Positions 17,534 to 25,678 of a DNA stretch of 64,000 bases are shown in pieces. The translations under genes were made by a program, and so were the position numbers. Below the pieces are notes generated by a model. It was given only the letters and a program-made list of their open reading frames with translations. It did no database searches and had not been told where the DNA came from. The stretch lies in contig CAIXZF010000063.1 of NCBI GenBank assembly GCA_903923925.1, positions 1 to 64,000 on the forward strand, given 5' to 3'. Origin of the DNA: an uncultured Bacteroidales bacterium. GTDB lineage: Bacteria > Bacteroidota > Bacteroidia > Bacteroidales > CAIXZF01. How positions within the stretch are numbered: position 1 is the stretch's first letter; every line of letters starts with the position of its first letter.

Positions 17534-17866
17534 TTAATTTTCTTTAATCATGATCAGCAACATCTTAAATTTTGTAATAGCATTAACTGCATGCGGATGG
17601 TTTGCAGGCATGATAATACTTTCGCCAGCAACCAGGTGGAAAGGAATGTTTTCAATAACAATTTCTGCCTCTCCTTCAATTACCTGAACCATTGCATCAA
17701 AAGGGGCTGTATGCTCACTCAATTTCTGATCTGCATCAAACGAAAAAAGAGATACATTCCCGGTATTTTTCTGGATAACCCGTTTGCTGATAATCCCATT
17801 TTCAGAATATTCAACAAGCTTGGTGAAATTTAAAATTTTTGCTGTTTCGAAAAGATTTGTTTCCAT
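17534..17866 (-). CDS. Small cupin-domain protein
   Basis: A single cupin fold of 110 residues: the first motif region is around VSLFSFDADQKLSEHTAPFDAMVQVIEGE and the second around GESIIMPANHPHAVNAI. Likely metal ligands are the His and Glu of the first motif and the His pair of PANHPHAV. Small cupins bind metals or small effectors; the specific role is unknown. It is the first gene of the cupin-DUF438-DUF2249 operon, with its own -7 box upstream. Confidence 0.85.
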   Translation of the reverse strand: METNLFETAKILNFTKLVEYSENGIISKRVIQKNTGNVSLFSFDADQKLSEHTAPFDAMVQVIEGEAEIVIENIPFHLVAGESIIMPANHPHAVNAITKFKMLLIMIKEN

Positions 17867-17906
17867 AACATCTTAGTTTTATAAGTTTTTTCCTTGAAAT
17901 GAAATG

Positions 17907-17914
17907 CAAAGATA
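17907..17914 (-). promoter_or_regulatory. Bacteroidetes -7 box for the cupin operon
   Basis: Read leftwards the bases are TATCTTTG, a match to TAnnTTTG, 41 bases before the cupin start. No good TTTG is seen 19-20 bases upstream. Confidence 0.4.
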
Positions 17915-17976
17915 ATTTTAATTCGGTATTCTATTACCTAATTGCTGTAATTATTTTTATTGTATTGATTATCTCC

Positions 17977-19161
17977 TTATATAAATTTTAATCTGACCTC
18001 TTTCAGGTATTTATCTTCCAGTATTTTGGCGATTCGTTTTACCACAGTCCTCCGGATTTCGAGTTCCACCGGCAGGCTGGGATCCTGGTGTGCAATGTTA
18101 ATTCGGGTTCCGATCAGAAATTCAATTTCGTCGCTTTCAAGGAAAAGTTTAACAATCTGATCAGCAGGACCTTTACCCAAACGGGTTGTGCTATTGTAAC
18201 GTTTGAGTATTTCAGCTACCTTTCCGAGCGTCAGTATTCCCTCAGTGATTAGATCAACTCCATCCATAAAAGACAGCGGTGGAAGGTCGGGGTCGTGAAA
18301 TTCGAAAGAATCAGTAATTTCCCGTTTTAGTTCCCTGCCAATTATCTCTACAGTTGTTGCTCCGCAGATAATCTTTTTACCGTCGTATTCTCCCACCCTG
18401 CTGGCAAGTTCCAAATCATTGTCCTTTTCAAAAGGCGGACCTGTGCAAAGCAATAATTTTCTTGGATTCCGGAAATACAGTACTGCCGCAGTAGTATCAT
18501 CTTTAGGCAGATGCTGGTCGTTTGCCGAAGACATATTAACCAATTTTAAGGCCAATCGTGCTGCTGAAATATCAGGTGTTAAAGTAATCAGTCGTTCAAT
18601 ATACTCCATGAGATTTTCACGCCCCCAGCCGAAAGGATATTTTGCAGTCCCCATTCCGGATTGAACAACTCCATCCGAACAGATTATCATTCGGTCCTCT
18701 TTCTCCGGTTTAAAACTGCAACAGCGAAGTTCCTTACCTTTCGTTTTGTCACTTAAAAGCAGAATATCAGACCAAACCGGATCATAAATCGCATTGCCTC
18801 TAAAGATTATACATTGTGGATTGTCATATTCCAGAATGCGCGTTTCGCCATCGAGTTCTATGTCGATAATGGTAAACGTTGAATAGCTAATTTGCCGCTC
18901 GCTGTCAACAGGCAATGTATTCATAATAATTTCAGCTATTTTCCTGAATTCCTTGTGTTCATTCGTAAAATTGTATGCCATTGTTGCAGTGAGGGTTGCA
19001 AGTACATTCGCTTTAATTCCATGCCCAAGACCATCAGAAAGGACAACAATAAGCCTGTTTTCTTCACGTACACGACTGGAAATAAATACATCTCCACAAA
19101 TTTTACTTTCCCAGTGATTTACATGCTGGTTGCTAATTTCGACAAATGGAAGGTCAGACAT
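17977..19161 (-). CDS. SpoIIE/PP2C-type serine/threonine phosphatase coupled to a sensory hydrogenase
   Basis: The ATG at 19161 shares one base with the sensory hydrogenase stop (TGATG), so the two are translationally coupled; a TTG three bases earlier is the alternative. Of 394 residues, about 1-230 form a PP2C/SpoIIE domain with the metal-binding Asp motifs CGDVFISS, VVLSDGLGHG, IICSDGVVQSG and KDDTTAAVLYF. About 165 further residues (from LLCTGPPFEKDNDLELASRV) form a C-terminal region I cannot assign. Phosphatases of this kind are known partners of some group-C [FeFe] hydrogenases, where H2 sensing is thought to control dephosphorylation of a target. No anti-anti-sigma substrate lies in the window. 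Confidence 0.85.
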   Translation of the reverse strand: MSDLPFVEISNQHVNHWESKICGDVFISSRVREENRLIVVLSDGLGHGIKANVLATLTATMAYNFTNEHKEFRKIAEIIMNTLPVDSERQISYSTFTIIDIELDGETRILEYDNPQCIIFRGNAIYDPVWSDILLLSDKTKGKELRCCSFKPEKEDRMIICSDGVVQSGMGTAKYPFGWGRENLMEYIERLITLTPDISAARLALKLVNMSSANDQHLPKDDTTAAVLYFRNPRKLLLCTGPPFEKDNDLELASRVGEYDGKKIICGATTVEIIGRELKREITDSFEFHDPDLPPLSFMDGVDLITEGILTLGKVAEILKRYNSTTRLGKGPADQIVKLFLESDEIEFLIGTRINIAHQDPSLPVELEIRRTVVKRIAKILEDKYLKEVRLKFI

Positions 19162-21020
19162 CAAAGTTCTTTCTTATCATTATTATGAAACTCAATGATT
19201 GAGTTAAGGATTTTTTCGGTCCGCGATGCCCCTTCTCCAAGTATAAACGCAATTTTCTGGACAAATTCGAGGTTTTCGTCTATAGCCTCTGAAACCCGGC
19301 GGATAACTTCTTCTTTCCGGATTTCGGGAAGGAACATATCGCGGATAACGGCGCCGACAATTTTATTTTTTCTGATCGTAAATACGGAAACGTTTAAGAT
19401 TCTATCTTCATAATGCACATCTCTGTTCAGCACATCATCATCATTCTGAAGCACATATGAGAATAAATTGTAAAACTGATACGGCAACAATGTCTTCAAA
19501 TCTGCACCTTTCAGTCCTGGTATTATATCGCTGATTTCTTCTGCTTCCTTGCCGAGTGTTTCGATAAATGTTTTATTCGACTGGATAATTTTCAATTTAT
19601 CATCAACTATTACCACACCTGATGGAAGTTTTTGAAGCATCGCAGTAGTCATCTCCATTGCCTCTCTCGCAAGCTGTTGCTCAATGCGGGCGGTTCGTTC
19701 CGACTCTTTAAGGGCATCCTGGGTTTTAGCAAGCTTTTCGTTGGTTTGTTTAAGGGTTTTAATATATTCCTGACGATTTTTAAGGGAATATGTGAGGCAC
19801 ATCTCTGTTTTTGCAAGTCCTTGAGCCACAGCTATTGCAAACTCCCGGCAAGAAGTATAACCACATGTACCACAACCTTTTTCATCATTCTCATGAACTT
19901 TACCAAGCACTTTTAAAATTTCCTGGATATTTTCCTCTGGAGGAAACTCAATACGCTGATCGTCAACCTTATATTTTCTCGACAGATCGAGATCACCGTA
20001 TTCAATCATCTGTTCTGACCAGTCTTCCTTGTCAAAATCTGCAAAACGTTTGTTTGCATAGTCTACAACTCTCGTCCTTCTTACAAATTTGCTCGCATTG
20101 GTCGACATTCCAGGACCCATCATACATCCCTGACAGTAGAAAATATTCATATGGTGCCTGATTGAATCCAATTCATGCTCAAAAGAATTCAAGGCATCGA
20201 TAATTGATTCTCTTCCATCGGCAGTAATTATTTTTCCTGATTGAAGATTTTCACTGATATTGGCAATTTCGAGAATTCCATTGCTAATCGGGTAAAGTGC
20301 TCCTTTATATCCATGGGGTGAATCAAATTCAGAAAACTCAAGCGTACTTTCCGAGATAGAGAACTCTTCGAAGAGTTTTCTCAGTTCAGGGAAAGTTAAA
20401 ACACAATCAACTTTACCATCACCTTCGCTATTGATAGCTTCAACCTTGCTGTCAATACAAGGTCCAATGTAAACAATGCGCATTTCTTTTCCATGCCGCT
20501 TGTGCATAACCTTAGCCATTGCAATCATCGGAGAAACAATAGGTGCCAGGTTGTCAGCAAGTAAAGGATGGAATTTCTCCACGAAATGAACTATTGCCGG
20601 GCAATTTGCAGTTATATAATATTTGCCTTTAAAATTTGAAAACAGCTCTTCATATTTTTTAGCAACCAGATCTACACCAAAAGAAACTTCGTTTACAAAC
20701 TCAAATCCAATTTGTTTGATCATATTTACAAATTTCCTGTAGTCTGTAACATCAGCAAATTCAGCTGCAATCTCAGGAGCAAGTAGGGCTGCTACCCTTT
20801 GTCCCGATTTTACCAACTGCTTTACTTCCGGAGTAGAATCATAATAATTAATTGCAGATTGTGAGCAAACATCTATGCAAGAACCACAACCAATACATCT
20901 GCTCTGAACTACATTTGGAAATTCCTGATCAGCTTTCACCTCAATAGCTTTCACCGGACAAATCCTAACACAAGCATAACTCTGTTTACATTTATCCTTG
21001 TTGATTTCTATAATATTCAT
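19161..21020 (-). CDS. Sensory [FeFe] hydrogenase (group C, HydS-like) with PAS-like module
   Basis: Domain order in 619 residues is a two-cluster ferredoxin domain (Cys 11, 17, 21 and 42, 45, 48, 52), an H-cluster domain (about 75-340), a PF04060-type Fe-S domain (Cys 383, 386, 391, 408), a coiled coil (about 412-460) and a PAS-like domain (about 465-560). The H-cluster motifs are degenerate relative to catalytic enzymes: TANCPA (Cys140) instead of TSCCP, IGPCIDSK (Cys188) instead of MPCxxK, and FYCQGCMMGPG (Cys296, 299). This is the group-C, H2-sensing pattern. Position 14 is Ser where the first ferredoxin motif expects Cys. There is no kinase; output is probably through the coupled phosphatase. 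Confidence 0.9.
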   Translation of the reverse strand: MNIIEINKDKCKQSYACVRICPVKAIEVKADQEFPNVVQSRCIGCGSCIDVCSQSAINYYDSTPEVKQLVKSGQRVAALLAPEIAAEFADVTDYRKFVNMIKQIGFEFVNEVSFGVDLVAKKYEELFSNFKGKYYITANCPAIVHFVEKFHPLLADNLAPIVSPMIAMAKVMHKRHGKEMRIVYIGPCIDSKVEAINSEGDGKVDCVLTFPELRKLFEEFSISESTLEFSEFDSPHGYKGALYPISNGILEIANISENLQSGKIITADGRESIIDALNSFEHELDSIRHHMNIFYCQGCMMGPGMSTNASKFVRRTRVVDYANKRFADFDKEDWSEQMIEYGDLDLSRKYKVDDQRIEFPPEENIQEILKVLGKVHENDEKGCGTCGYTSCREFAIAVAQGLAKTEMCLTYSLKNRQEYIKTLKQTNEKLAKTQDALKESERTARIEQQLAREAMEMTTAMLQKLPSGVVIVDDKLKIIQSNKTFIETLGKEAEEISDIIPGLKGADLKTLLPYQFYNLFSYVLQNDDDVLNRDVHYEDRILNVSVFTIRKNKIVGAVIRDMFLPEIRKEEVIRRVSEAIDENLEFVQKIAFILGEGASRTEKILNSIIEFHNNDKKEL

Positions 21021-21037
21021 ATCACTATATTGAAGAA

Positions 21038-21292
21038 TTAAAGCCCCGCCATCACTTTATCAAGAATTTCCACTACCGAATTTTCCGTAACATGCTCGTA
21101 GAAATCGTCATTAATTTTTAATACTGGTCCGTTTTGGCAATGATCGAAGCAACGGGCTCCTCTAAAAATAATTTTTCCACTTAATCCATTTTCCCGGATA
21201 TAATCTTCTATAGCCTTACGCGTATGATTGTTACCTCTTGCAAAACAGGCACTTCCAAGACAAATTGTAATGTCTACTTTAACTTCTGACAT
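21038..21292 (-). CDS. Thioredoxin-like [2Fe-2S] ferredoxin
   Basis: The 84-residue protein belongs to the NuoE/HydC-type thioredoxin-fold ferredoxins. The four ligands are ICLGSACFARG (Cys pair) and GARCFDHCQNGP (Cys pair). It is the first gene of the leftward arm of the hydrogenase island, 17 bases before the sensory hydrogenase. It could carry electrons to or from the sensor or the HydABC complex. Stand-alone proteins of this type are common next to group-C hydrogenases. Confidence 0.88.
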   Translation of the reverse strand: MSEVKVDITICLGSACFARGNNHTRKAIEDYIRENGLSGKIIFRGARCFDHCQNGPVLKINDDFYEHVTENSVVEILDKVMAGL

Positions 21293-21312
21293 ATTTTGAT
21301 TTTCTAGTACTT

Positions 21313-21320
21313 CAAAGATA
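21313..21320 (-). promoter_or_regulatory. -7 box of the leftward hydrogenase-sensor operon
   Basis: Read leftwards: TATCTTTG, a match to TAnnTTTG, about 20 bases before the ferredoxin start. A weak -33 (ATTG) lies 20 bases upstream. The leader would be short. Confidence 0.45.
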
Positions 21321-21423
21321 AAAAGATTTCAATCAAAATACAATTTTCATAAATCATTGATTTTATGATATTTAAAGCATTATATTGATTATTGTACCTT
21401 TTCTTATTGTTATTTATATAACA

Positions 21424-21441
21424 CTGTTAATAAATTAACAA
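21424..21441. promoter_or_regulatory. Rex operator in the divergent hydrogenase promoter
   Basis: CTGTTAA-TAAA-TTAACAA matches TTGTTAANNNNTTAACAA at 13 of 14 fixed positions and contains a perfect inverted repeat (TGTTAAT/ATTAACA). It lies 6 bases upstream of the -33 box of the hydC promoter, in the 229-bp divergent region. The rex gene is six genes downstream in the same strand run. NADH-controlled repression of hydABC is the expected effect. Confidence 0.65.
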
Positions 21442-21446
21442 ATAAA

Positions 21447-21478
21447 TTTGTCTCTTTTTTACAAGAATTGTATCTTTG
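21447..21478 (+). promoter_or_regulatory. Bacteroidetes-type promoter of hydCBA
   Basis: TTTG (21447-21450), a 20-bp spacer and TATCTTTG (21471-21478) match the TTTG/TAnnTTTG consensus closely. The hydC ATG is 43 bases downstream. Confidence 0.7.
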
Positions 21479-21521
21479 TAAAATGGTTAACATTTATTCA
21501 TCAAATTAAAGCATCGGATTG

Positions 21522-21977
21522 ATGGAAGGTTTGGAATCTATTCTTGCCCGTTATCCAAAATATCAGAGGGATAACCTGATTCCCATTCTTCAGGATGTGC
21601 AGGAAGCATATGGTTACATCACTGAAGAAGCTATCATTTATATTGGCAGGCATTTACTCCTTTCCACAACCAAGATTTATGGAACTGCATCTTTTTATTC
21701 TAACCTTCGATTTTCCTCTAAAGGCAAATATCATTTTGAAATCTGCCATGGAACCAGTTGCCATCTGATTGAATCTGGTTCAATAATCTCTGAAGCTGAG
21801 CGAATTATGAAAATAAAAGCTGGACAGGTAAGCCGCGATGGAATGTTCAGTCTTGAAAAAAGTGCTTGTCTTGGTGCCTGTGGAGCAGGACCACTTTTAA
21901 CAATTAATGGCGAATATCACGAAAATATTAATATTTCAACACTCACCCAACTCATTGCTAATTTAAAAAATAGCTAA
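21522..21977 (+). CDS. hydC: NADH-linked [FeFe] hydrogenase subunit HydC (NuoE-like)
   Basis: The 151-residue thioredoxin-fold [2Fe-2S] subunit is homologous to NuoE. The N-terminal helical part (RYPKYQRDNLIPILQDVQEA) is typical, and the ligand cysteines are in ICHGTSCH and SACLGACGAG. I choose the ATG at 21522; the preceding codon is TTG. It is the first gene of the hydC-hydB-hydA operon, 12 bases before hydB. In the trimeric enzyme it belongs to the electron-transfer module linking NAD(H), ferredoxin and H2. Confidence 0.93.
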   Translation: MEGLESILARYPKYQRDNLIPILQDVQEAYGYITEEAIIYIGRHLLLSTTKIYGTASFYSNLRFSSKGKYHFEICHGTSCHLIESGSIISEAERIMKIKAGQVSRDGMFSLEKSACLGACGAGPLLTINGEYHENINISTLTQLIANLKNS

Positions 21978-21989
21978 GCTCGACTACGA

Positions 21990-23939
21990 ATGGAAAATGG
22001 GTATTATCTGCCAATGCAAAGATTCCTTACCCGGGAGATTCTGTCCCGACAGTCAGAACCTCCCGATAAGGAAGAACTTGAAATTATTTCATTTTTCCGG
22101 CACGAAAGAATCAAAAATCCCATTTTATTTCTCGGAAGTGCAAGCTGCGGAAAAGTATCCGGGGCATCGAAATTACATGAGGAAATCCTCGAGTATCTTA
22201 ATATATATGGTATTAATGGAGAAATTCATGAAGTTGGCTGTATTGGTCTTTGCTCAATGGAACCCTTGCTTGATATTCAGATTCCAGGAAAGACCCGCGT
22301 TTCGTTTGCCAAAGTTAATAGCGACAATCTAACTGATATTCTGGATGGGGTTTTTAACAATACAATAATTTCTGATTTTGTTTTAGGACAGTACAGAAGT
22401 GATTTCCTTGAGCCCTGGCCTCATACTCCATTTATTGAAGAACTCCATTTTTTTAAATACCAGAAAAGACTTATTCTAAGAAATTGTGGAATTATTTCGC
22501 CTGGTATTATTGAAGAATACATCGCCAAAGATGGATATCGCAGATTTATTAAAGCGATCAGAACGTATGCACCTGAGAAGGTCTGCAGTATTATTGAAGA
22601 GAGCGGTCTTCGTGGCCGTGGGGGCAGTGGTTATCTGACCGGACAGAAATGGAGAGCAGCATTAACTACAGCTGATGATCAGAAGTACCTGATCTGTAAT
22701 GCAGATGAAAGCGATCCCGGAGCATTCATGGATAGAGCTATTATGGAAAGCGACCCGCACACCGTGATCGAAGGGATGGCAATCGCTGCTTATGCAATTG
22801 GAGCCTCAAGGGCTATTCTATTCATGAGAGAAGAATATAAACTTGCTAAAGAAAGAATGCAACTAGCTTTGCAGCAAGCTAAAACTTATGGAATTCTTGG
22901 TGAGGATATTTTTAAAAGTGGATTTAACCTGACAATTACCATACGAACTGCACCTGGCGCATTCATTCTTGGAGAAGAAACTGCACTGATAGCTTGCCTG
23001 GAAGGAAAACGGGCCAATCCCAGGCAGAAACCACCCTACCCTGCTCAATCGGGATTTCAAAAAAAACCAACGGTGGTTAACAATCTGAAAACTCTTGCCA
23101 ACATTCCTCTGATAATGCAGAATGGACCATTGTGGTTCCGCTCGATAGGCACAGAAGAGAGCAAAGGCACAAAAGTATTTTGCCTTACCGGAAAAACTGT
23201 AAATACCGGCATTATTGAAGTTGCAATGGGTACAACACTTAAAGAAGTAATTTTTATCATAGGGGGTGGAATTCCGGAAAATATACCCTTCAAAGCAGTG
23301 CATGTTGGCGGACCATTAGGGACAGCTCTAACCGAAGATAAACTTGATACAGCACTCGATTACGAAGGTCTCCGCAAAGTAGGTGCGAATATGGGATCGG
23401 GTGGGCTTGTTGTAATCGACCACAATGGGTGTATGCTCGACCTTGCCAGATTCTACATGGAGTTTCTTCAGCATGAAAGTTGTGGAAAATGCATTCCATG
23501 CAGAGAAGGTACAAGAAGAATGACAGAGATTCTTACAAGTATTACCAAAAGGCCTGCCAATGAAAGTTCTCATGAAACACTCGAACGTTTTAAAGGAATA
23601 ATGCAGCTTGAAAGCCTGGCTGGGGTAATAAAAGAAACTTCACAATGCGGACTCGGCCAGAATGCTTCTAACCCGGTGCTTAGCATACTTCAGCAATTCA
23701 GAACAGAAGTAGAAGAACACATATTTGATAGAAATTGTAAGGCAGGTGTATGTAAGGAACTGAGGGTGTTTTTTATTGACACCGACAAATGTACAGGTTG
23801 CACAGTTTGTGCAAAAAAGTGTCCTACTAACGCTATAATAGGAACTCCAACTAATCCACATTTTATTGTAGAGAATAAGTGCATTGGATGTGGTATCTGC
23901 TATGAGACCTGCAAATTCGTTGCCATTTTCGTAAAATAA
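21990..23939 (+). CDS. hydB: NADH-linked [FeFe] hydrogenase subunit HydB (NuoF-like flavoprotein)
   Basis: The 649-residue subunit reads in order: a thioredoxin-like [2Fe-2S] domain (about 40-125; the Cys in ASCGK and the pair in GCIGLCSME); the NuoF FMN/NAD(H) domain (GLRGRGGSGYLTGQKW near 205-220, NADESDPGAF near 238); an SLBB region; the 4Fe-4S domain (ESCGKCIPCREGTRR near 497); and a C-terminal two-cluster ferredoxin (CTGCTVCAKKCP and CIGCGICYETCK). This is the full layout of HydB in electron-bifurcating hydrogenases such as that of Thermotoga, where it carries the flavin and the NAD(H) site. Confidence 0.95.
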   Translation: MENGYYLPMQRFLTREILSRQSEPPDKEELEIISFFRHERIKNPILFLGSASCGKVSGASKLHEEILEYLNIYGINGEIHEVGCIGLCSMEPLLDIQIPGKTRVSFAKVNSDNLTDILDGVFNNTIISDFVLGQYRSDFLEPWPHTPFIEELHFFKYQKRLILRNCGIISPGIIEEYIAKDGYRRFIKAIRTYAPEKVCSIIEESGLRGRGGSGYLTGQKWRAALTTADDQKYLICNADESDPGAFMDRAIMESDPHTVIEGMAIAAYAIGASRAILFMREEYKLAKERMQLALQQAKTYGILGEDIFKSGFNLTITIRTAPGAFILGEETALIACLEGKRANPRQKPPYPAQSGFQKKPTVVNNLKTLANIPLIMQNGPLWFRSIGTEESKGTKVFCLTGKTVNTGIIEVAMGTTLKEVIFIIGGGIPENIPFKAVHVGGPLGTALTEDKLDTALDYEGLRKVGANMGSGGLVVIDHNGCMLDLARFYMEFLQHESCGKCIPCREGTRRMTEILTSITKRPANESSHETLERFKGIMQLESLAGVIKETSQCGLGQNASNPVLSILQQFRTEVEEHIFDRNCKAGVCKELRVFFIDTDKCTGCTVCAKKCPTNAIIGTPTNPHFIVENKCIGCGICYETCKFVAIFVK

Positions 23940-23950
23940 ACCCGCGCCAG

Positions 23951-25675
23951 ATGCTTTTTACAATTGAAGTCAATAATAAACAGATTAAGGCACTCAAGGG
24001 TGAAACAATTCTCTCAGCACTTAACCGTAATGGCATTAGTGTTCCAACGCTTTGTTATATGCCCAAACTCAGTCCCACCGGAGCCTGCAGGATGTGTGTA
24101 GTTGAAATTGAAGGAAAATCAGACCTGATACCCTCATGCTCTTTTCCTGTTGAAGAATGGATGAAAATCAGGACACATTCTCCAAGAGTTATTAAAGCCA
24201 GAAAAACGCTGGTGGAGCTTCTTCTGGCAAACCACCCTGATGATTGTCTTTATTGTGTTAGAAATACTAATTGTGAGCTTCAAAAACTTGCCAGTGAACA
24301 TAATGTTCGGGAACGGAGATTCCATGGACGAAAAAGTGTGTTGAAACTAGACCAGAGTTGCGCACCTATAGTTCGGGACCCCTCTAAATGTGTCCTTTGC
24401 GGTCGTTGTGTCAGGGTTTGTTCTGAAATCATTGGTGTGTCTACATTTGAATTTACAAATAAAGGAATAGATACTGCCGTTGGAACAACATATGGAAAGC
24501 CATTAAACCTCTCAAATTGCATAACATGCGGACAGTGTATTCTGGAATGTCCAACGGGAGCTCTCTATGAAAAAGAAAGCTTCAGTCTTCTGCAGGAAAC
24601 TTTGCATAATACAGAAATTTATCCTGTAATTCAATGCAGTCCTTCGGTTTCTGTTGCAATAGCTGAAGAATACGGGATCAAAGCAGGTAAGGATTTCCAG
24701 GGATTATTGTTCGCAGCCCTGAGAAAAATAGGTTTCAGAAAGGTGTATGATACAGGATTCGGGAATGACATAAACGCCTTGAATGTAGCAACAGAACTCG
24801 CAGACAGAATTCGGAACAATGAAAAACTTCCAATGTTTAACAGTTGCTGCCCTGCCTGGGTTAAATATGCTGAACAATATCTGCCTGAATTGCTCCCTCA
24901 GCTTTCGCAACAACGGTCGCCACAGCAATTAATGGGACGGCTTATTAAGCAGAATCTTTTCACTGCAAATTCAATTTCACCAGAAAAAATATTCTCTGTT
25001 TCAGTAATGCCATGTACCGCTAAAAAATTTGAAGCTCAACGTCAGGAAATGACATTTAATAGTGTTAGTGATGTAGATATGGTTTTAACTACACGGGAAT
25101 TAGCTAAATTATTCAGGTTAAACGGGATCGATTTTACCGCTGGTGAATCAGAACTTGCAGATTCCCCATTTGGAATTAAAAGTACAGCCTCCAGGTTATA
25201 TGGAATCAGCGGTGGTGTAGCAGAATCTGTACTTAGAAGTCTACACTTTCAACTTACCGGCATTGAAATGCCTCAGGTGAAAGTTCCTAAAATACGCGGT
25301 TTAAAAGCCAGAAAGGATGTTAGAATTCAGATGGGGGATTTTGAAGTCGGAGTTATTGCCGTGAGCACGGTTATCCAATTACAGCAAGTTCTTAAAGAGA
25401 TCGAATCAGGAAAATCCGTATACCATTTGATCGAAGTAATGGCATGTCCGGGAGGATGTATTAACGGTGGTGGGCAGCCTTTTACAAAGGACGAAAATGC
25501 TCTTACTGCAAGAATGAAAGCTATTTATGATTCTGATGAAAAAGACTCTGTTAAATCTGCCCATAAAAACCCTGGAATTAATGAAGCGATGAGGCTGATT
25601 ATTAAAGAATTGGAAGGAAATGAAACTCACAATAAATTCGTAGCGACTTTCGAAAAAAGAAGTGTTTTATTATAG
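23951..25675 (+). CDS. hydA: NADH-linked [FeFe] hydrogenase catalytic subunit HydA
   Basis: The 574-residue protein has an N-terminal plant-type [2Fe-2S] domain (Cys 35, 46, 49, 63), a His/Cys 4Fe-4S site (NHPDDCLYCVRNTNC), a two-cluster ferredoxin (CVLCGRCVRVC, CITCGQCILECP) and the H-cluster domain. Its three signatures are complete: NSCCPAW (297-303), MPCTAKKFEA (from 353) and EVMACPGGCINGGGQP (495-510). A short small-subunit-like tail follows. It lacks the extra C-terminal [2Fe-2S] domain of the Thermotoga subunit. With HydB and HydC it should couple NADH and reduced ferredoxin oxidation to H2 production, or the reverse. Confidence 0.96.
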   Translation: MLFTIEVNNKQIKALKGETILSALNRNGISVPTLCYMPKLSPTGACRMCVVEIEGKSDLIPSCSFPVEEWMKIRTHSPRVIKARKTLVELLLANHPDDCLYCVRNTNCELQKLASEHNVRERRFHGRKSVLKLDQSCAPIVRDPSKCVLCGRCVRVCSEIIGVSTFEFTNKGIDTAVGTTYGKPLNLSNCITCGQCILECPTGALYEKESFSLLQETLHNTEIYPVIQCSPSVSVAIAEEYGIKAGKDFQGLLFAALRKIGFRKVYDTGFGNDINALNVATELADRIRNNEKLPMFNSCCPAWVKYAEQYLPELLPQLSQQRSPQQLMGRLIKQNLFTANSISPEKIFSVSVMPCTAKKFEAQRQEMTFNSVSDVDMVLTTRELAKLFRLNGIDFTAGESELADSPFGIKSTASRLYGISGGVAESVLRSLHFQLTGIEMPQVKVPKIRGLKARKDVRIQMGDFEVGVIAVSTVIQLQQVLKEIESGKSVYHLIEVMACPGGCINGGGQPFTKDENALTARMKAIYDSDEKDSVKSAHKNPGINEAMRLIIKELEGNETHNKFVATFEKRSVLL

Positions 25676-25678
25676 CAA

